Shown here: piece after piece, positions 21,377 to 29,899 of the stretch
Layout: each line of letters begins with the position of its first letter
Numbering within the stretch: position 1 is the first letter of the stretch
From: CAIUVD01 sp044338255
GTDB lineage: Bacteria; Planctomycetota; UBA11346
DNA: 38,424 nucleotides
Reading direction: 5' to 3'
NCBI GenBank assembly: GCA_044338255.1
Contig: JBIILZ010000025.1
Coordinates: 1-38,424 of the forward strand
Translations under genes and position numbers: made by a program
The notes under the pieces: model-generated
Databases searched by the model: none
Told to the model about the DNA's origin: nothing
Seen by the model: only the letters and a program-made list of their open reading frames with translations

Positions 21377-23150
21377 GAGCGATCTCCTCAAGGCCCTGCT
21401 GCAGGGTGCCCATGGCCAGCAGCAGGGCATCGCAGAGATCGCCCATGGTTGCCAGGGTGTTCCATCCCGAGCGTCCCGGCGAGGCGGTGCGCCGCCGCAG
21501 ATGCATCTCGGCGTTGCAGTTGTGCAGGGCCGAGCGCAGCACGTAGCTGAACGCCATGCGGTTACCTTCCGAGACCCCGGAATCGAGATCGATGCGCCGC
21601 GCGAAGGAGGCCAGATCCCAGCTCGCCGGCGGCTGGCTGCGGGCGGTCGCGAGATCGTCGCGGAGGGTCTTGAAATGGGCGGCGAAGGCCAGGCCGTCTT
21701 CGGGCAGCTTCTGTACTCGTCGGCGCCAATCGATGAGCCGGCGATCGTCGCGTGCCGGCAGGCGCAGCGGCGGTAGCAAGGGCAGCGCTTGCGGATCGGG
21801 TAGGGGCGCGGCCTCGGTGTGATCGATCAGGGCGCAGATGCGCTCGTGGGCATTGACGTTGTAGAGGGTGCGTCCGGCGAGGGCGAGATTGTGACCCTCG
21901 ACTGAGATATCATCGCGGAAGCGATCCCACCAGGCGATCGACTTGACCCAGCCGCCGTCATTGCCGCGGATCATGCGCTCCTCATAGCCCGAGCCGAAGG
22001 GCTTGTCCTGGGTCACCGAGTTATGCACGCGCTGCCAATCCTTGCCGGCGTAATCCGCGCCTTCCCAGTGCGTGCCCTGCTCGTCGCGCGAGAGATCGTG
22101 GCCGACGAGGTACACCGGTCCGGAGCCCAGCGCCGAGGCAACCGTGACCGACAGGGTGCCGGTGGAAAGGCCGGTAGAGATGCGCGTGGTCACGTTGGGA
22201 TCGAGCCAGTTGTACAGGCGATCACCGCAGTACATGCCGATGGCGCGCTGCGGACCGAAGTTAGCGACGGCTTCCGCGGGGCACACCGGCAGGCCGGCGT
22301 AGATGCTGCGGCTTTCGCCGGCGCGGGCGAGCATGGGGATGATCAGGTCGACGCGCTCCAGGGGGGTCACGAAGTGCGGATCGATGCCGGCATCGAGCAG
22401 GCCATGGAGGACCGCATCGCAGGCGACCAGGATGCAGCGATGCTGGAGCTCGCGAAGTCGCGGCAGATGGCGGCGCAGGCTGGGACCGGCGGCGATGGAG
22501 ATGATCGGGGTGTCGCCGAAATGGCCGAGCATGTCGCCGATGGTCGGCGCCGGCAGCAGGGTGGCGGCGTTCTTTGCGGAGTTGGTCAGGCCGGTGAACG
22601 AATCGAGGATGTCGTTGCCATAGGCCTGCGGGCGGTCGGCGAGCAGGGTGTAGACGTCGTTGGCCAATTGCTGGCGCAGGGCCATTGCCGGCGCGGTCAG
22701 CGGATGATCGGCGATGATGTCGAGGCCAGCCAGTACCGGGAGCTCGTCGTGGCGCGAAAAGCTCTGCGCCAGGGCGACGCGCACCGAGGCGCGGTCGTGG
22801 ACATGCGAGAAGCGGATGCCGCCCTCTAACGCCAGACGCTGGCCATCGTCACCGATGAGCGAACGTGCGAGGGCGTCTTCCTCGCCGGGGAAGATCAGTA
22901 CATGGATCTGCTTTTGCCGGGAGAGCGGGTCGGTGAGCAGAGCCTTCGGCAATGAGCCGTCGCCCCATCCCAGGACGAGCACCAGGGCGGCATGATTGTT
23001 GGCCGGCTGGCCCATCAGTTCGGCACGCCCTCGGGGGGTTAGTGCGGAAATGATCGGCGTCGGACCAGGGTGTATCGGCAGCAGCGGTTCGAGAAACGGA
23101 ACGCGGGCCAGCATTTCGGCTCGTCGCGTTTGATAACCGGTGCTAGACAT
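21363..23150 (-). CDS. Maf-type motility accessory glycosyltransferase (DUF115/MptE-like)
   Basis: A 595-residue cytoplasmic enzyme of the motility-associated-factor family, which transfers pseudaminic- or legionaminic-type sugars from the CMP donor to Ser/Thr of flagellin before export. The central DUF115 domain (about 195-420) shows ILDSFTGLTNSAKNAA, ISIAAGPSL, ILVACDAVLHGLLDAGI and the VYLVGHDL segment, in the usual order. GGAG lies seven bases before the ATG at 23150; a GTG directly before it is a possible alternate. It sits 70 bases after the flagellin gene at 23221 on the same strand, with a small hairpin between, and overlaps the next gene. The neighbouring Pse genes would supply its donor. 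Confidence 0.9.
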   Translation of the reverse strand: MSSTGYQTRRAEMLARVPFLEPLLPIHPGPTPIISALTPRGRAELMGQPANNHAALVLVLGWGDGSLPKALLTDPLSRQKQIHVLIFPGEEDALARSLIGDDGQRLALEGGIRFSHVHDRASVRVALAQSFSRHDELPVLAGLDIIADHPLTAPAMALRQQLANDVYTLLADRPQAYGNDILDSFTGLTNSAKNAATLLPAPTIGDMLGHFGDTPIISIAAGPSLRRHLPRLRELQHRCILVACDAVLHGLLDAGIDPHFVTPLERVDLIIPMLARAGESRSIYAGLPVCPAEAVANFGPQRAIGMYCGDRLYNWLDPNVTTRISTGLSTGTLSVTVASALGSGPVYLVGHDLSRDEQGTHWEGADYAGKDWQRVHNSVTQDKPFGSGYEERMIRGNDGGWVKSIAWWDRFRDDISVEGHNLALAGRTLYNVNAHERICALIDHTEAAPLPDPQALPLLPPLRLPARDDRRLIDWRRRVQKLPEDGLAFAAHFKTLRDDLATARSQPPASWDLASFARRIDLDSGVSEGNRMAFSYVLRSALHNCNAEMHLRRRTASPGRSGWNTLATMGDLCDALLLAMGTLQQGLEEIAHEQR

Positions 23151-23183
23151 CACAGCGCTCCCTGGGCGATCAGTGTACCATCA

Positions 23184-23199
23184 GGCGGCGTCAGCCGCC
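23184..23199 (-). other. Hairpin between flagellin and Maf genes
   Basis: A 6-bp GC-rich stem (23184-23189 with 23194-23199) and 4-base loop, without a T run. It may stabilise the flagellin mRNA or weaken read-through into Maf, helping the large expression difference these genes need. Confidence 0.4.
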
Positions 23200-23220
23200 A
23201 GCTCTTACGGCAGCGAGTCC

Positions 23221-24777
23221 TTACTGCAGCAGCTTGAGGACATTCTGCGGCAGCTGGTTGGCCTGCGCCAACATCGCTGTCGAGGACTGCACGAGGATGT
23301 TGTTCTTGGTGAAGCGTGCGGATTCCTCAGCGAAATCGACGTCGCGGATGGTACTTTCGGCGGTGGTCAGATTCTCCTCGGTCACGCGCAGGCTGTTGAG
23401 CGTGGTTTCGAGCGTCGCCGACTGGAAGGCACCGAGATTACCGCGCGTGGTGGTGACATCGTCGATGGCCTTGTCGATGACCTTCAAGGCCTCTTGCGCC
23501 TGGCCGGAGATGAGCGCCGAGCCGCGCAGCTGGGAGAGATTGGCGTAGGTGCCGCTACCGCCCGATCCGATCTGGCTGGCGGTGACGCCACCCAATTCGA
23601 CGGTCGCCGTCTGGTTGACGTTGGCACCGATCTGGAAGGTCGCCCCGCCGGTGGTGCCGTCGATGGCACCGAAGTAGAAACCGCTGTTGCCACCGGAACC
23701 GGAGCTGATGCCCAGCGGGGCGGCGAGGACGATCGACGAGCCGCCGGCCGAGACCAGGCGCAGGCCGTTACCCGACGAGGTAAAGGTGATCTGTTGGGTC
23801 GCGCCCGAGCTCGCCGCGCCACCGGGACCGCTGTTGCCGGAGTAGACGAACAAGGTGGCGGCAGCATTGATGCCGACGGCGCTGTTGGCGGTGCCCACCG
23901 TCGAGGCTCCGGTAGCACCACCGACGAACTGGATGTCGAAGGTCGCGAGACTGCCGTAGGCGCCCATCTTGAGCGTAATGTTGCCCAGGCCGCTCGCGGC
24001 TTCGGCACCGGTGTTGAAGGCGGTGAAACCCACCGTCGCACCCACGGCGTTGATCTGCTGAATGAACTGGCTCTTGGTCGTCCCCGAGGTGATCGCGACC
24101 TTGGCGCCGTTGATCGAGAGCGTGAAGGCCTTCTGGGCCACGTCGGCACCGCTGGCGGCAGCGAGCGAGCCACCCGACCACACGTCGCTGGACCCGGCCA
24201 TGGTCAGATCGATCGAGGACTGGGTGGCGACGGTAGTGATCTGTAAGGTATGGTAGCCTTTGACGGCGGTACCGGCAGCGAGTTTCGCGGTATAGTCGCC
24301 ACCGAGCTTCACCGAGCTGATCCCGGGGTTGTTCGAGGTCCCCGAACCTAGCGAGCCGTCGAGCAGCTTCTTGGTTCCGAACTGGGTGTTGGCAGCGATG
24401 CGGTTGACCGAGTCGATGACGTTGTCGAGTTCCGTCTGATCGGCGGCCAACGCGTTCTGATCGTTGAGGCCTTCATTGGCGGCATGGATCGCTAGGCTGC
24501 GGGCCTTGTTCAGCAGGTTGCTGACTTCATCGAGCGCACCTTCCGCCGTCTGCACCAGGGTCACCGCCTGTTCGCTGTTGGCGAGGGCTTGCTGCAAGCC
24601 AGTGAGCTGGGCGCGCATCTGTTCGGAGATGATCAGCCCGGCGGCATCATCGGCGGCGCGATTGATGCGCATGCCGCTGGAGAGCCGTTCGAGAGATTTG
24701 GAAACCGCCGCGTCGTTCTTGACCATATTGCGATGGCCGTTGAGCGCGGAGATATTGTTATTGATGCGTAAGCTCAT
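23221..24777 (-). CDS. fliC: Flagellin
   Basis: A 518-residue flagellin with a standard N-terminal D0/D1 (MSLRINNNISALNGHRN start, SLERLSSGMRIN, ADDAAGLIISEQMR) and a C-terminal D1/D0 ending in QANQLPQNVLKLLQ. The central region (about 145-400) is Ser/Thr/Gly-rich, contains a flagellin-IN-type stretch (FIQQINAVGATVGF) and is the likely glycosylated surface domain. It is a close paralogue of the gene at 25000, conserved at both ends and diverged in the middle. GGAGG stands a few bases before the ATG. A sigma-54-type element lies 60-80 bases upstream. Maf follows on the same strand, suggesting partial read-through. Confidence 0.95.
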   Translation of the reverse strand: MSLRINNNISALNGHRNMVKNDAAVSKSLERLSSGMRINRAADDAAGLIISEQMRAQLTGLQQALANSEQAVTLVQTAEGALDEVSNLLNKARSLAIHAANEGLNDQNALAADQTELDNVIDSVNRIAANTQFGTKKLLDGSLGSGTSNNPGISSVKLGGDYTAKLAAGTAVKGYHTLQITTVATQSSIDLTMAGSSDVWSGGSLAAASGADVAQKAFTLSINGAKVAITSGTTKSQFIQQINAVGATVGFTAFNTGAEAASGLGNITLKMGAYGSLATFDIQFVGGATGASTVGTANSAVGINAAATLFVYSGNSGPGGAASSGATQQITFTSSGNGLRLVSAGGSSIVLAAPLGISSGSGGNSGFYFGAIDGTTGGATFQIGANVNQTATVELGGVTASQIGSGGSGTYANLSQLRGSALISGQAQEALKVIDKAIDDVTTTRGNLGAFQSATLETTLNSLRVTEENLTTAESTIRDVDFAEESARFTKNNILVQSSTAMLAQANQLPQNVLKLLQ

Positions 24778-24838
24778 GTCGTCCTCCGGAATAGCGGCGT
24801 GGTTCCGAGCCGGAGCCGCGTGTTGACGGATGACACCA

Positions 24839-24856
24839 ACGCATTCTGCATGCCAA
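24839..24856 (-). promoter_or_regulatory. Sigma-54-type promoter of the flagellin at 23221
   Basis: On the minus strand TTGGCATGCAGAATGCGT: GG and GC are ten bases apart and the -24 half is TTGGCATG. Initiation would give a leader of about 50 bases. It lies downstream of the terminator of the previous flagellin, so this gene has its own promoter. Confidence 0.68.
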
Positions 24857-24919
24857 TCCCAGCCACCCCATGCGCTAGTGGGTGGTCAGCAACGACCCCC
24901 TAGGGGCGGGATTACTGGT

Positions 24920-24958
24920 AAAAAAACGACCCCCAGGGGATAATCCACTGGGGGTCGT
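24920..24958 (-). terminator. Rho-independent terminator of the flagellin at 25000
   Basis: A perfect 11-bp stem (24926-24936 with 24948-24958) and 11-base loop, followed on the minus strand by seven T residues. It lies about 40 bases after the flagellin stop and separates the two tandem flagellin genes. Confidence 0.93.
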
Positions 24959-24999
24959 CACGGCTCCGCGTTGCGGAAGCCCTCATCGGTCGAGCGTGC

Positions 25000-26553
25000 T
25001 TAGCCGAGGAGCTTGAGCACGTTCTGGGGCAGCTGGTTGGCCTGCGCCAACATCGCCGTGCTCGCCTGCACCAGGATGTTGTTCTTAGTGAACTGCGATG
25101 ATTCCGCGGCGAAATCGACGTCACGGATGGTGGACTCCGCGGCCGTCAGGTTTTCCTGGGTCACGCGCAGGCTATTGATCGAGGTCTCCAGGGTATTGGC
25201 CTGAAAAGCACCCAGAGCACCACGAGCAGTGGTGATGTCGTCGATGGCCTTGTCGATGACCTTCAAGGCTTCCTGGGCATTGCCACTGACCAGTGACGAG
25301 CCCTTGAGCTGGGCAAGGCTCGAGTACGTGCCCGAGGCGGCGGTGCCGATGTCATTGGCACTCGAGCTGCCGAGGGCGACGGTCGCGGTTTGTTGGACAT
25401 TAGCACCGATCTGGAAGGTCGCCCCGCCTTTGGTACTGTCGACTGCACCGTAGTAGACGCCACCTGAGCCGGCAGCACCGGTAACGATGCCGACGGCGGC
25501 GTTGAAGGTCAGTACGGCACCCTTGCCATCGACCAAGCGCAGGCCGTTGCCTGAAGCGGCAAGGGCCAGCGTCTGCGTCGAACCGGTGGTGGCGGTACCA
25601 CCGACACCATTGCCACCCGAATACAGGTACAAGGTGGCGGCCATGTCGACCCCGGCGGTCTGGGCTGCCGTTACCGTCGAAGCCCCGGTGGCACCCGAGA
25701 CGAACTGCACGTTGAAGGTGGTCTGGCTGCCGTAGTCCTTGGACTGGAGCACAATATCGCCCAAGGTTCCACCGGTGGCCGAGCCGGTCAGGGTGGCGGT
25801 GAAGCCGACCTTGGCACCGACGGCATTGATCTGCTGAACGAGCTGATTCTTGGTGCTGCCCGAAGCGATCGTTAGCTGTGAGCCGTTGATCGAGATGGAG
25901 AAAGCCCTTTGCACCACATCCGTGCCGGTAGCGGCCGCCAGAGTTCCGCCCGAAAAGATATCGGCGGCGCCCGCCATAGTCACCACCGCCGAAGCCTGGG
26001 TCGCCTGGGCCGTGACCTGCAGGGTATTGAAGCCTTTGACCACCGTACCGCCGGCAAGCTTGGAGGCATAGTCACCACCGAGCTTAACTGATTGCAGGCC
26101 GCTCAACTTCGAAGAAGCCGAGCCCAGCGAGCCATCGAGCAGCTTCTTGGTGCCGAACTGGGTGGTGGACGAGATACGCGTCACCGAATCGATGATGTTG
26201 TCGAGTTCGCCTTGGTCGGCGATCACCGCATTTTGGTCATTGAGACCTTCGTTGGCGGCGTGCAGGGCGAGACTGCGGGCTTTGTTCAACAGGCTGTTGG
26301 TTTCATCCAACGCGCCTTCAGCCGTCTGCACCAGGGTCACCGCCTGTTCGCTGTTGGCGACGGCCTGGTTGAGACCGGAGAGCTGGGCGCGCATCTGCTC
26401 GGAGATGACCAGGCCGGCAGCATCATCGGCCGCCTTATTGACACGTAGGCCGCTGGAGAGGCGTTCGAGGGATTTGGAGACCATCGCGTCGTTCTTGACC
26501 ATATTGCGATGGCCGTTGACTGCGGCGATGTTGTGATTGATACGTAGGCTCAT
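25000..26553 (-). CDS. fliC: Flagellin
   Basis: A 517-residue flagellin, tandem paralogue of the gene at 23221. Both begin MSLRIN and share the SLERLSSG, ADDAAGL and ALHAANEGLNDQN segments and the NNILVQ/QANQLPQNVLKLL tail. The middle differs in sequence but keeps the same layout, including KNQLVQQINAVGAKVGF. GGAGG is five bases before the ATG. A near-consensus sigma-54-type element lies about 30-45 bases upstream and a strong terminator directly follows the gene, so it is probably transcribed alone and abundantly. Confidence 0.95.
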   Translation of the reverse strand: MSLRINHNIAAVNGHRNMVKNDAMVSKSLERLSSGLRVNKAADDAAGLVISEQMRAQLSGLNQAVANSEQAVTLVQTAEGALDETNSLLNKARSLALHAANEGLNDQNAVIADQGELDNIIDSVTRISSTTQFGTKKLLDGSLGSASSKLSGLQSVKLGGDYASKLAGGTVVKGFNTLQVTAQATQASAVVTMAGAADIFSGGTLAAATGTDVVQRAFSISINGSQLTIASGSTKNQLVQQINAVGAKVGFTATLTGSATGGTLGDIVLQSKDYGSQTTFNVQFVSGATGASTVTAAQTAGVDMAATLYLYSGGNGVGGTATTGSTQTLALAASGNGLRLVDGKGAVLTFNAAVGIVTGAAGSGGVYYGAVDSTKGGATFQIGANVQQTATVALGSSSANDIGTAASGTYSSLAQLKGSSLVSGNAQEALKVIDKAIDDITTARGALGAFQANTLETSINSLRVTQENLTAAESTIRDVDFAAESSQFTKNNILVQASTAMLAQANQLPQNVLKLLG

Positions 26554-26580
26554 GATTCCTCCGTGGGGGAGAGCCGTGGA

Positions 26581-26596
26581 TGCAGCATCCGTGCCG
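26581..26596 (-). promoter_or_regulatory. Sigma-54-type promoter of the flagellin at 25000
   Basis: On the minus strand CGGCACGGATGCTGCA: GG-N10-GC with an intact GGCACG and a CTGCA -12 half. Initiation would be near 26570, about 17 bases before the ATG, leaving just the GGAGG site in the leader. Confidence 0.72.
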
Positions 26597-26685
26597 CATG
26601 GGATAGGAGTTCGGCGACGTACCGTTCCCCTCTGGACTCAGCTTCGGCGCTGGTCGCCATGACTTGAGCTTTTCTTTGCTATCTT

Positions 26686-26702
26686 TTGGCATGTTTTCTG
26701 CG
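26686..26702 (+). promoter_or_regulatory. Sigma-54-type promoter of flaG-fliD-fliS
   Basis: TTGGCATGTTTTCTGCG on the plus strand: GG-N10-GC with a T-rich spacer. The leader would be about 160 bases. The gene-free stretch 26554-26874 contains this element, the opposite-facing flagellin promoter and otherwise nothing I can assign. Confidence 0.65.
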
Positions 26703-26874
26703 TCTACGATTCGCTGCGGGCGATGCGTCCGCATGGCGCTGGAACATTTGCAACGAAAGTATGAGGTCGTCGGTGAGGTCGCGAAATGAAGCTCAAGTCG
26801 CCATCGCCATGACCGACACTGACGGGCAAGAGTTCTCTTATAACATCTGCCTTTTTCGGATGATGAGGTCTATC

Positions 26875-27252
26875 ATGACTGGAATCGATGCCCTCATGGC
26901 GACGCAGGTCGCCGACACCACACGTCCCGCCCAGACTCGCCAAGACCAGCACCTGCAAGTGGCAGCCGCCCGCCAGCGAGAAGTCGCCGGCGCCGACGAG
27001 TCGCTGGTGGCCTCCGATGATGCGCCCTCCTCCGATGAGCTGCACGCGGCGATCGCCCACATCAAGCAGGTGATCGAGGTTGCCAGCGGTCGCCAGCTGG
27101 CCTTCAGTGTCGACGATACCGGCAAGACCCTGCTGGTGAAGATCGTCGGCGACCAGGGCCAGGTCATCCGCCAGATCCCCTCGCAAGAGGTGCTCGACCT
27201 GCGCAAGCGGATCGATGCTCTCGTCGGCGCATTCATCAACCAGAAGGCCTGA
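26875..27252 (+). CDS. flaG: FlaG family protein
   Basis: A 125-residue protein matching the FlaG family, which modulates filament length and is usually found before fliD. The N-terminal half is polar and probably disordered. The C-terminal half (about 55-120) is the conserved FlaG fold, with LAFSVDDTGKTLLVKIVD-like strands (here KIVGD) and QVIRQIPSQEVLDLRKRID. GAGGT precedes the ATG at 26875 by about six bases; the frame is open further upstream to 26686, but that would include the promoter region. fliD starts 12 bases after its stop. Confidence 0.87.
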   Translation: MTGIDALMATQVADTTRPAQTRQDQHLQVAAARQREVAGADESLVASDDAPSSDELHAAIAHIKQVIEVASGRQLAFSVDDTGKTLLVKIVGDQGQVIRQIPSQEVLDLRKRIDALVGAFINQKA

Positions 27253-27264
27253 TCGGAGGTCCCC

Positions 27265-29271
27265 ATGGCAGTCTCCAGCGCAACCGGTGGCTCGGCGTCG
27301 GTCTCGGGCCTAGCCTCGGGCATCGACTCGGCAGGCATCATCGATGCCTTCATCAAGGCCGATCGGGCTTCGACGGCGCTCATGGAGACGCGCCGCGTGA
27401 CTTTTCAGACGCGTCTGGAAGCAGTGCGTCTGCTCAACACCCGTCTGCTCTCGCATCAGCTCGATCTGGCGGCGTTGAATGCGCCCTCGTTGTACACCTC
27501 GCGCCAGGCGGTGTCCTCGAATGTCACGGCGTTGACCTCCACGGCAACCTCCGCCGCCGCCGCCGGAACCTATCAGTTTGAAGTCGTGAACGTGGCCAAG
27601 GCCAAGCAATTGGCGACCGGTGCGCAATCGTCGGCAACGACGACCATCGGCGCCGGGACGGTGAATCTGCAGCTTGGCAGCGGTACGGTCACGACGCTGA
27701 CCATCGATGCCGCCAATTCCTCGCTCAATGGTATCGCCCAGGCGATCAACGCCGCCGGTGCCGGCGTCAGCGCCTCGGTGCTTAATGACGGCACCGGCTA
27801 TCGTCTGCTGATGACGAGCGCCGATACCGGCGTTGCCAATGCCGTATCGGTGACCGGCGGCGGTGCGCTGGGCTCCCTCTTCACCGCACCCGGCAGCGAG
27901 ACCTCGCCCGGAGTCCCCGATCCGCAGGCGATGCTGGTGCTGCAGGCGGCAGTCGACGCGCAGCTGAAGATCGGCTCGGGGGCATTCACCGTCACCCAGG
28001 CTTCGAATACCTTTTCGAATGTGATCCAGGGCGTCGAGCTCAAGGCGCTGGCGCCGGGGACCTCGACGGTAACCGTCGGCGTCGATGGCGCAGGGGCCCT
28101 GAGTGCGGCCAAGACCTTTGTCGCCAGCTACAACAACATCGTCCAGTTCATGGCCGACAATGCGTCCTATAACGGGACCACGAAGGCCGCCGGATCGTTG
28201 TTTTCCGACGGTACCGTGCGTAACGGCGTCGCCACGATCACCCAAGCCCTGCTCTCGTCAGCCTCCGGCGGCACGTCTTCGATGTCGACGCTGACCTCGT
28301 TGGGCATGACCATCGATCGTAGCACCGGCAAGCTGACTCTCGATGAGGGCGTCTTCCAGAGCAAGCTGAGCACCAACCCCAGCGGCGTGGCCAAGGTCTT
28401 CGCTAACAGCGGCGTCAGCTCGAATTCGAATGTCCAATTTGGAAGCCTGACGCCGAAGACGGTAACTACCTCGCCGTTCGTGGTCGCCACCACCCAGATC
28501 GCCGAGCAGGCCCAGGTTACCGGCGCAGCCCTGGTGACGGCGCCGGTCGATATCAACATGCCGGTACTCACGCTCACCGACAGCAATCACACCCTGAACC
28601 TCAAGATGAATGGCCGGGCTTATCAGGTCACCCTCGCCAATGGTTCGTACAGCGGCGCGAATCTGGCCAAGCATCTGCAGACGGTGCTCGATCAGAAGAT
28701 CACGGTCGGCTCGGATCGCGTGACGGTGGGCTTCGACGGTACGCGACTGTCTTTGACCGGCGTCGGTTACGGCGTTTCTTCGACGGTGCAGGTCACCGAT
28801 TCCTCGTCCGACGTCAACTCTGCCAACTCGGTGCTGAAGCTGAGCTCGGCCCTCGCCTATGGCCAGGATGTGGTCGGGACCATCAACGGCGTCAACGCCG
28901 TCGGCACCGGTCAGACCCTCACCGGCACGGTCGGGACCTCGGCCGAAGGACTGCGCCTGAGTGTCACCTCGAGCTCGCTGGTGAGCGGGGCGACGGTCAC
29001 CGTCAGCAAGGGCATCGCCCAGATCGCCAGCGAACGCGTCAAGCAGATGACCGATGGCGGCACCGGCACGCTCGCCAATGTCCAGTCGGCCCTCGATGGC
29101 AACGTGACCTCCCTGACCAAGTCCATCGATGCCAACGATGCCCGTCTCGCCATCCGCAGGAAGCGCTACCAGACCCAGTTCCTGGCCATGGAAAAATCCA
29201 TCCAAGCCTCGAACTCGATGGGCCAGTACATTACCAGTCAGATCAAAGGTCTCGAGAAATCAACGGCATAA
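27265..29271 (+). CDS. fliD: Flagellar filament cap protein FliD
   Basis: A 668-residue cap protein that folds and inserts flagellin at the filament tip and acts outside the cell. The N-terminal FliD_N region shows SVSGLASGIDSAGIIDAF and the following helix with RRVTFQTRLEAVRLLN. The C-terminal FliD_C coiled coil ends with RRKRYQTQFLAMEKSI and SNSMGQYITSQIKGL. The middle is Thr/Ser/Gly-rich beta structure, somewhat longer than in enteric FliD (about 470). A strong GGAGGT stands four bases before the ATG. It lies between flaG and fliS, the usual order, and should be co-transcribed with both. Confidence 0.94.
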   Translation: MAVSSATGGSASVSGLASGIDSAGIIDAFIKADRASTALMETRRVTFQTRLEAVRLLNTRLLSHQLDLAALNAPSLYTSRQAVSSNVTALTSTATSAAAAGTYQFEVVNVAKAKQLATGAQSSATTTIGAGTVNLQLGSGTVTTLTIDAANSSLNGIAQAINAAGAGVSASVLNDGTGYRLLMTSADTGVANAVSVTGGGALGSLFTAPGSETSPGVPDPQAMLVLQAAVDAQLKIGSGAFTVTQASNTFSNVIQGVELKALAPGTSTVTVGVDGAGALSAAKTFVASYNNIVQFMADNASYNGTTKAAGSLFSDGTVRNGVATITQALLSSASGGTSSMSTLTSLGMTIDRSTGKLTLDEGVFQSKLSTNPSGVAKVFANSGVSSNSNVQFGSLTPKTVTTSPFVVATTQIAEQAQVTGAALVTAPVDINMPVLTLTDSNHTLNLKMNGRAYQVTLANGSYSGANLAKHLQTVLDQKITVGSDRVTVGFDGTRLSLTGVGYGVSSTVQVTDSSSDVNSANSVLKLSSALAYGQDVVGTINGVNAVGTGQTLTGTVGTSAEGLRLSVTSSSLVSGATVTVSKGIAQIASERVKQMTDGGTGTLANVQSALDGNVTSLTKSIDANDARLAIRRKRYQTQFLAMEKSIQASNSMGQYITSQIKGLEKSTA

Positions 29272-29339
29272 AGCCGCTGCTCAAGCCCTTCCGCGCAGAA
29301 CCGATGATGGATTACGATCACCAGCACAAGGAGCGCGCC

Positions 29340-29771
29340 ATGGGTGCCGCCAATGCCTACGCCGCCTATCGCAGTGCTGAACTGCAAACCATCCCGCAGC
29401 GCGACCTCATCGTGCGCTTGTATCAGGGGGCCGAACGCTTCCTGATCCAGGCCCAGGCGGCGATGCACAACAAACAATATGAGATGGCCCACGCCAACTG
29501 TCAGAAGGCCAAGGCGATCTTCAGCGAGCTGATGGCGACGCTCAATTTCGATCAGGGCGGTGAGCTCGCCGGCCAGCTCAAGGAGCTTTATCTGTTTCTG
29601 ATCATCAAGACGGTCGAGTCGAACCTGCGTAAGGATGCCATGCTCATCGGCCAGCTCCTGCCGATCATCGCCACCCTGCGCGAGGCTTGGCAGCAGATCC
29701 CGGATGAGCATGCCCAGGTGAGCAGCGTCCCCGCCGGCCACGATGGACACTCGCTCAGCTTGCGTACGTGA
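29340..29771 (+). CDS. fliS: Flagellin export chaperone FliS
   Basis: A 143-residue four-helix chaperone that binds the C-terminal D0 of flagellin in the cytoplasm and prevents premature polymerisation. The family start ANAYAAYRSAELQTIPQRDLI-like pattern and LIVRLYQGAERFL helix are clear, followed by the ELMATLNFDQGGELAGQL and KELYLFLI stretch. I chose ATG 29340 because AAGGAG lies six bases upstream and the protein then begins just before the conserved NAY motif; ATGs at 29304 and 29307 would add twelve or so residues without a ribosome site. It is 68 bases after fliD. Confidence 0.9.
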   Translation: MGAANAYAAYRSAELQTIPQRDLIVRLYQGAERFLIQAQAAMHNKQYEMAHANCQKAKAIFSELMATLNFDQGGELAGQLKELYLFLIIKTVESNLRKDAMLIGQLLPIIATLREAWQQIPDEHAQVSSVPAGHDGHSLSLRT

Positions 29772-29796
29772 GCCAAAATCGCAGGTGCGGCCCGCC

Positions 29797-29824
29797 TACG
29801 GCGTACGGCGTACGGCGTGCGGCC
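29797..29824 (+). repeat. Heptamer repeat behind fliS
   Basis: Three exact tacggcg units (29797-29817) and a fourth degenerate unit (29818-29824), 25 bases after the fliS stop. Confidence 0.9.
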
Positions 29825-29831
29825 TTCACAT

Positions 29832-29856
29832 AAACCCGCGACCGCGTCGCGGGTTT
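29832..29856 (+). terminator. Probable terminator hairpin of flaG-fliD-fliS
   Basis: A perfect 10-bp stem (29832-29841 with 29847-29856) and 5-base loop. The 3' arm ends in ttt, but no longer T run follows, so termination may be weak. Confidence 0.6.
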
Positions 29857-29899
29857 GCCATTTGACGCAGTACGATTTCATATGGTAAGCTCGCTGACC

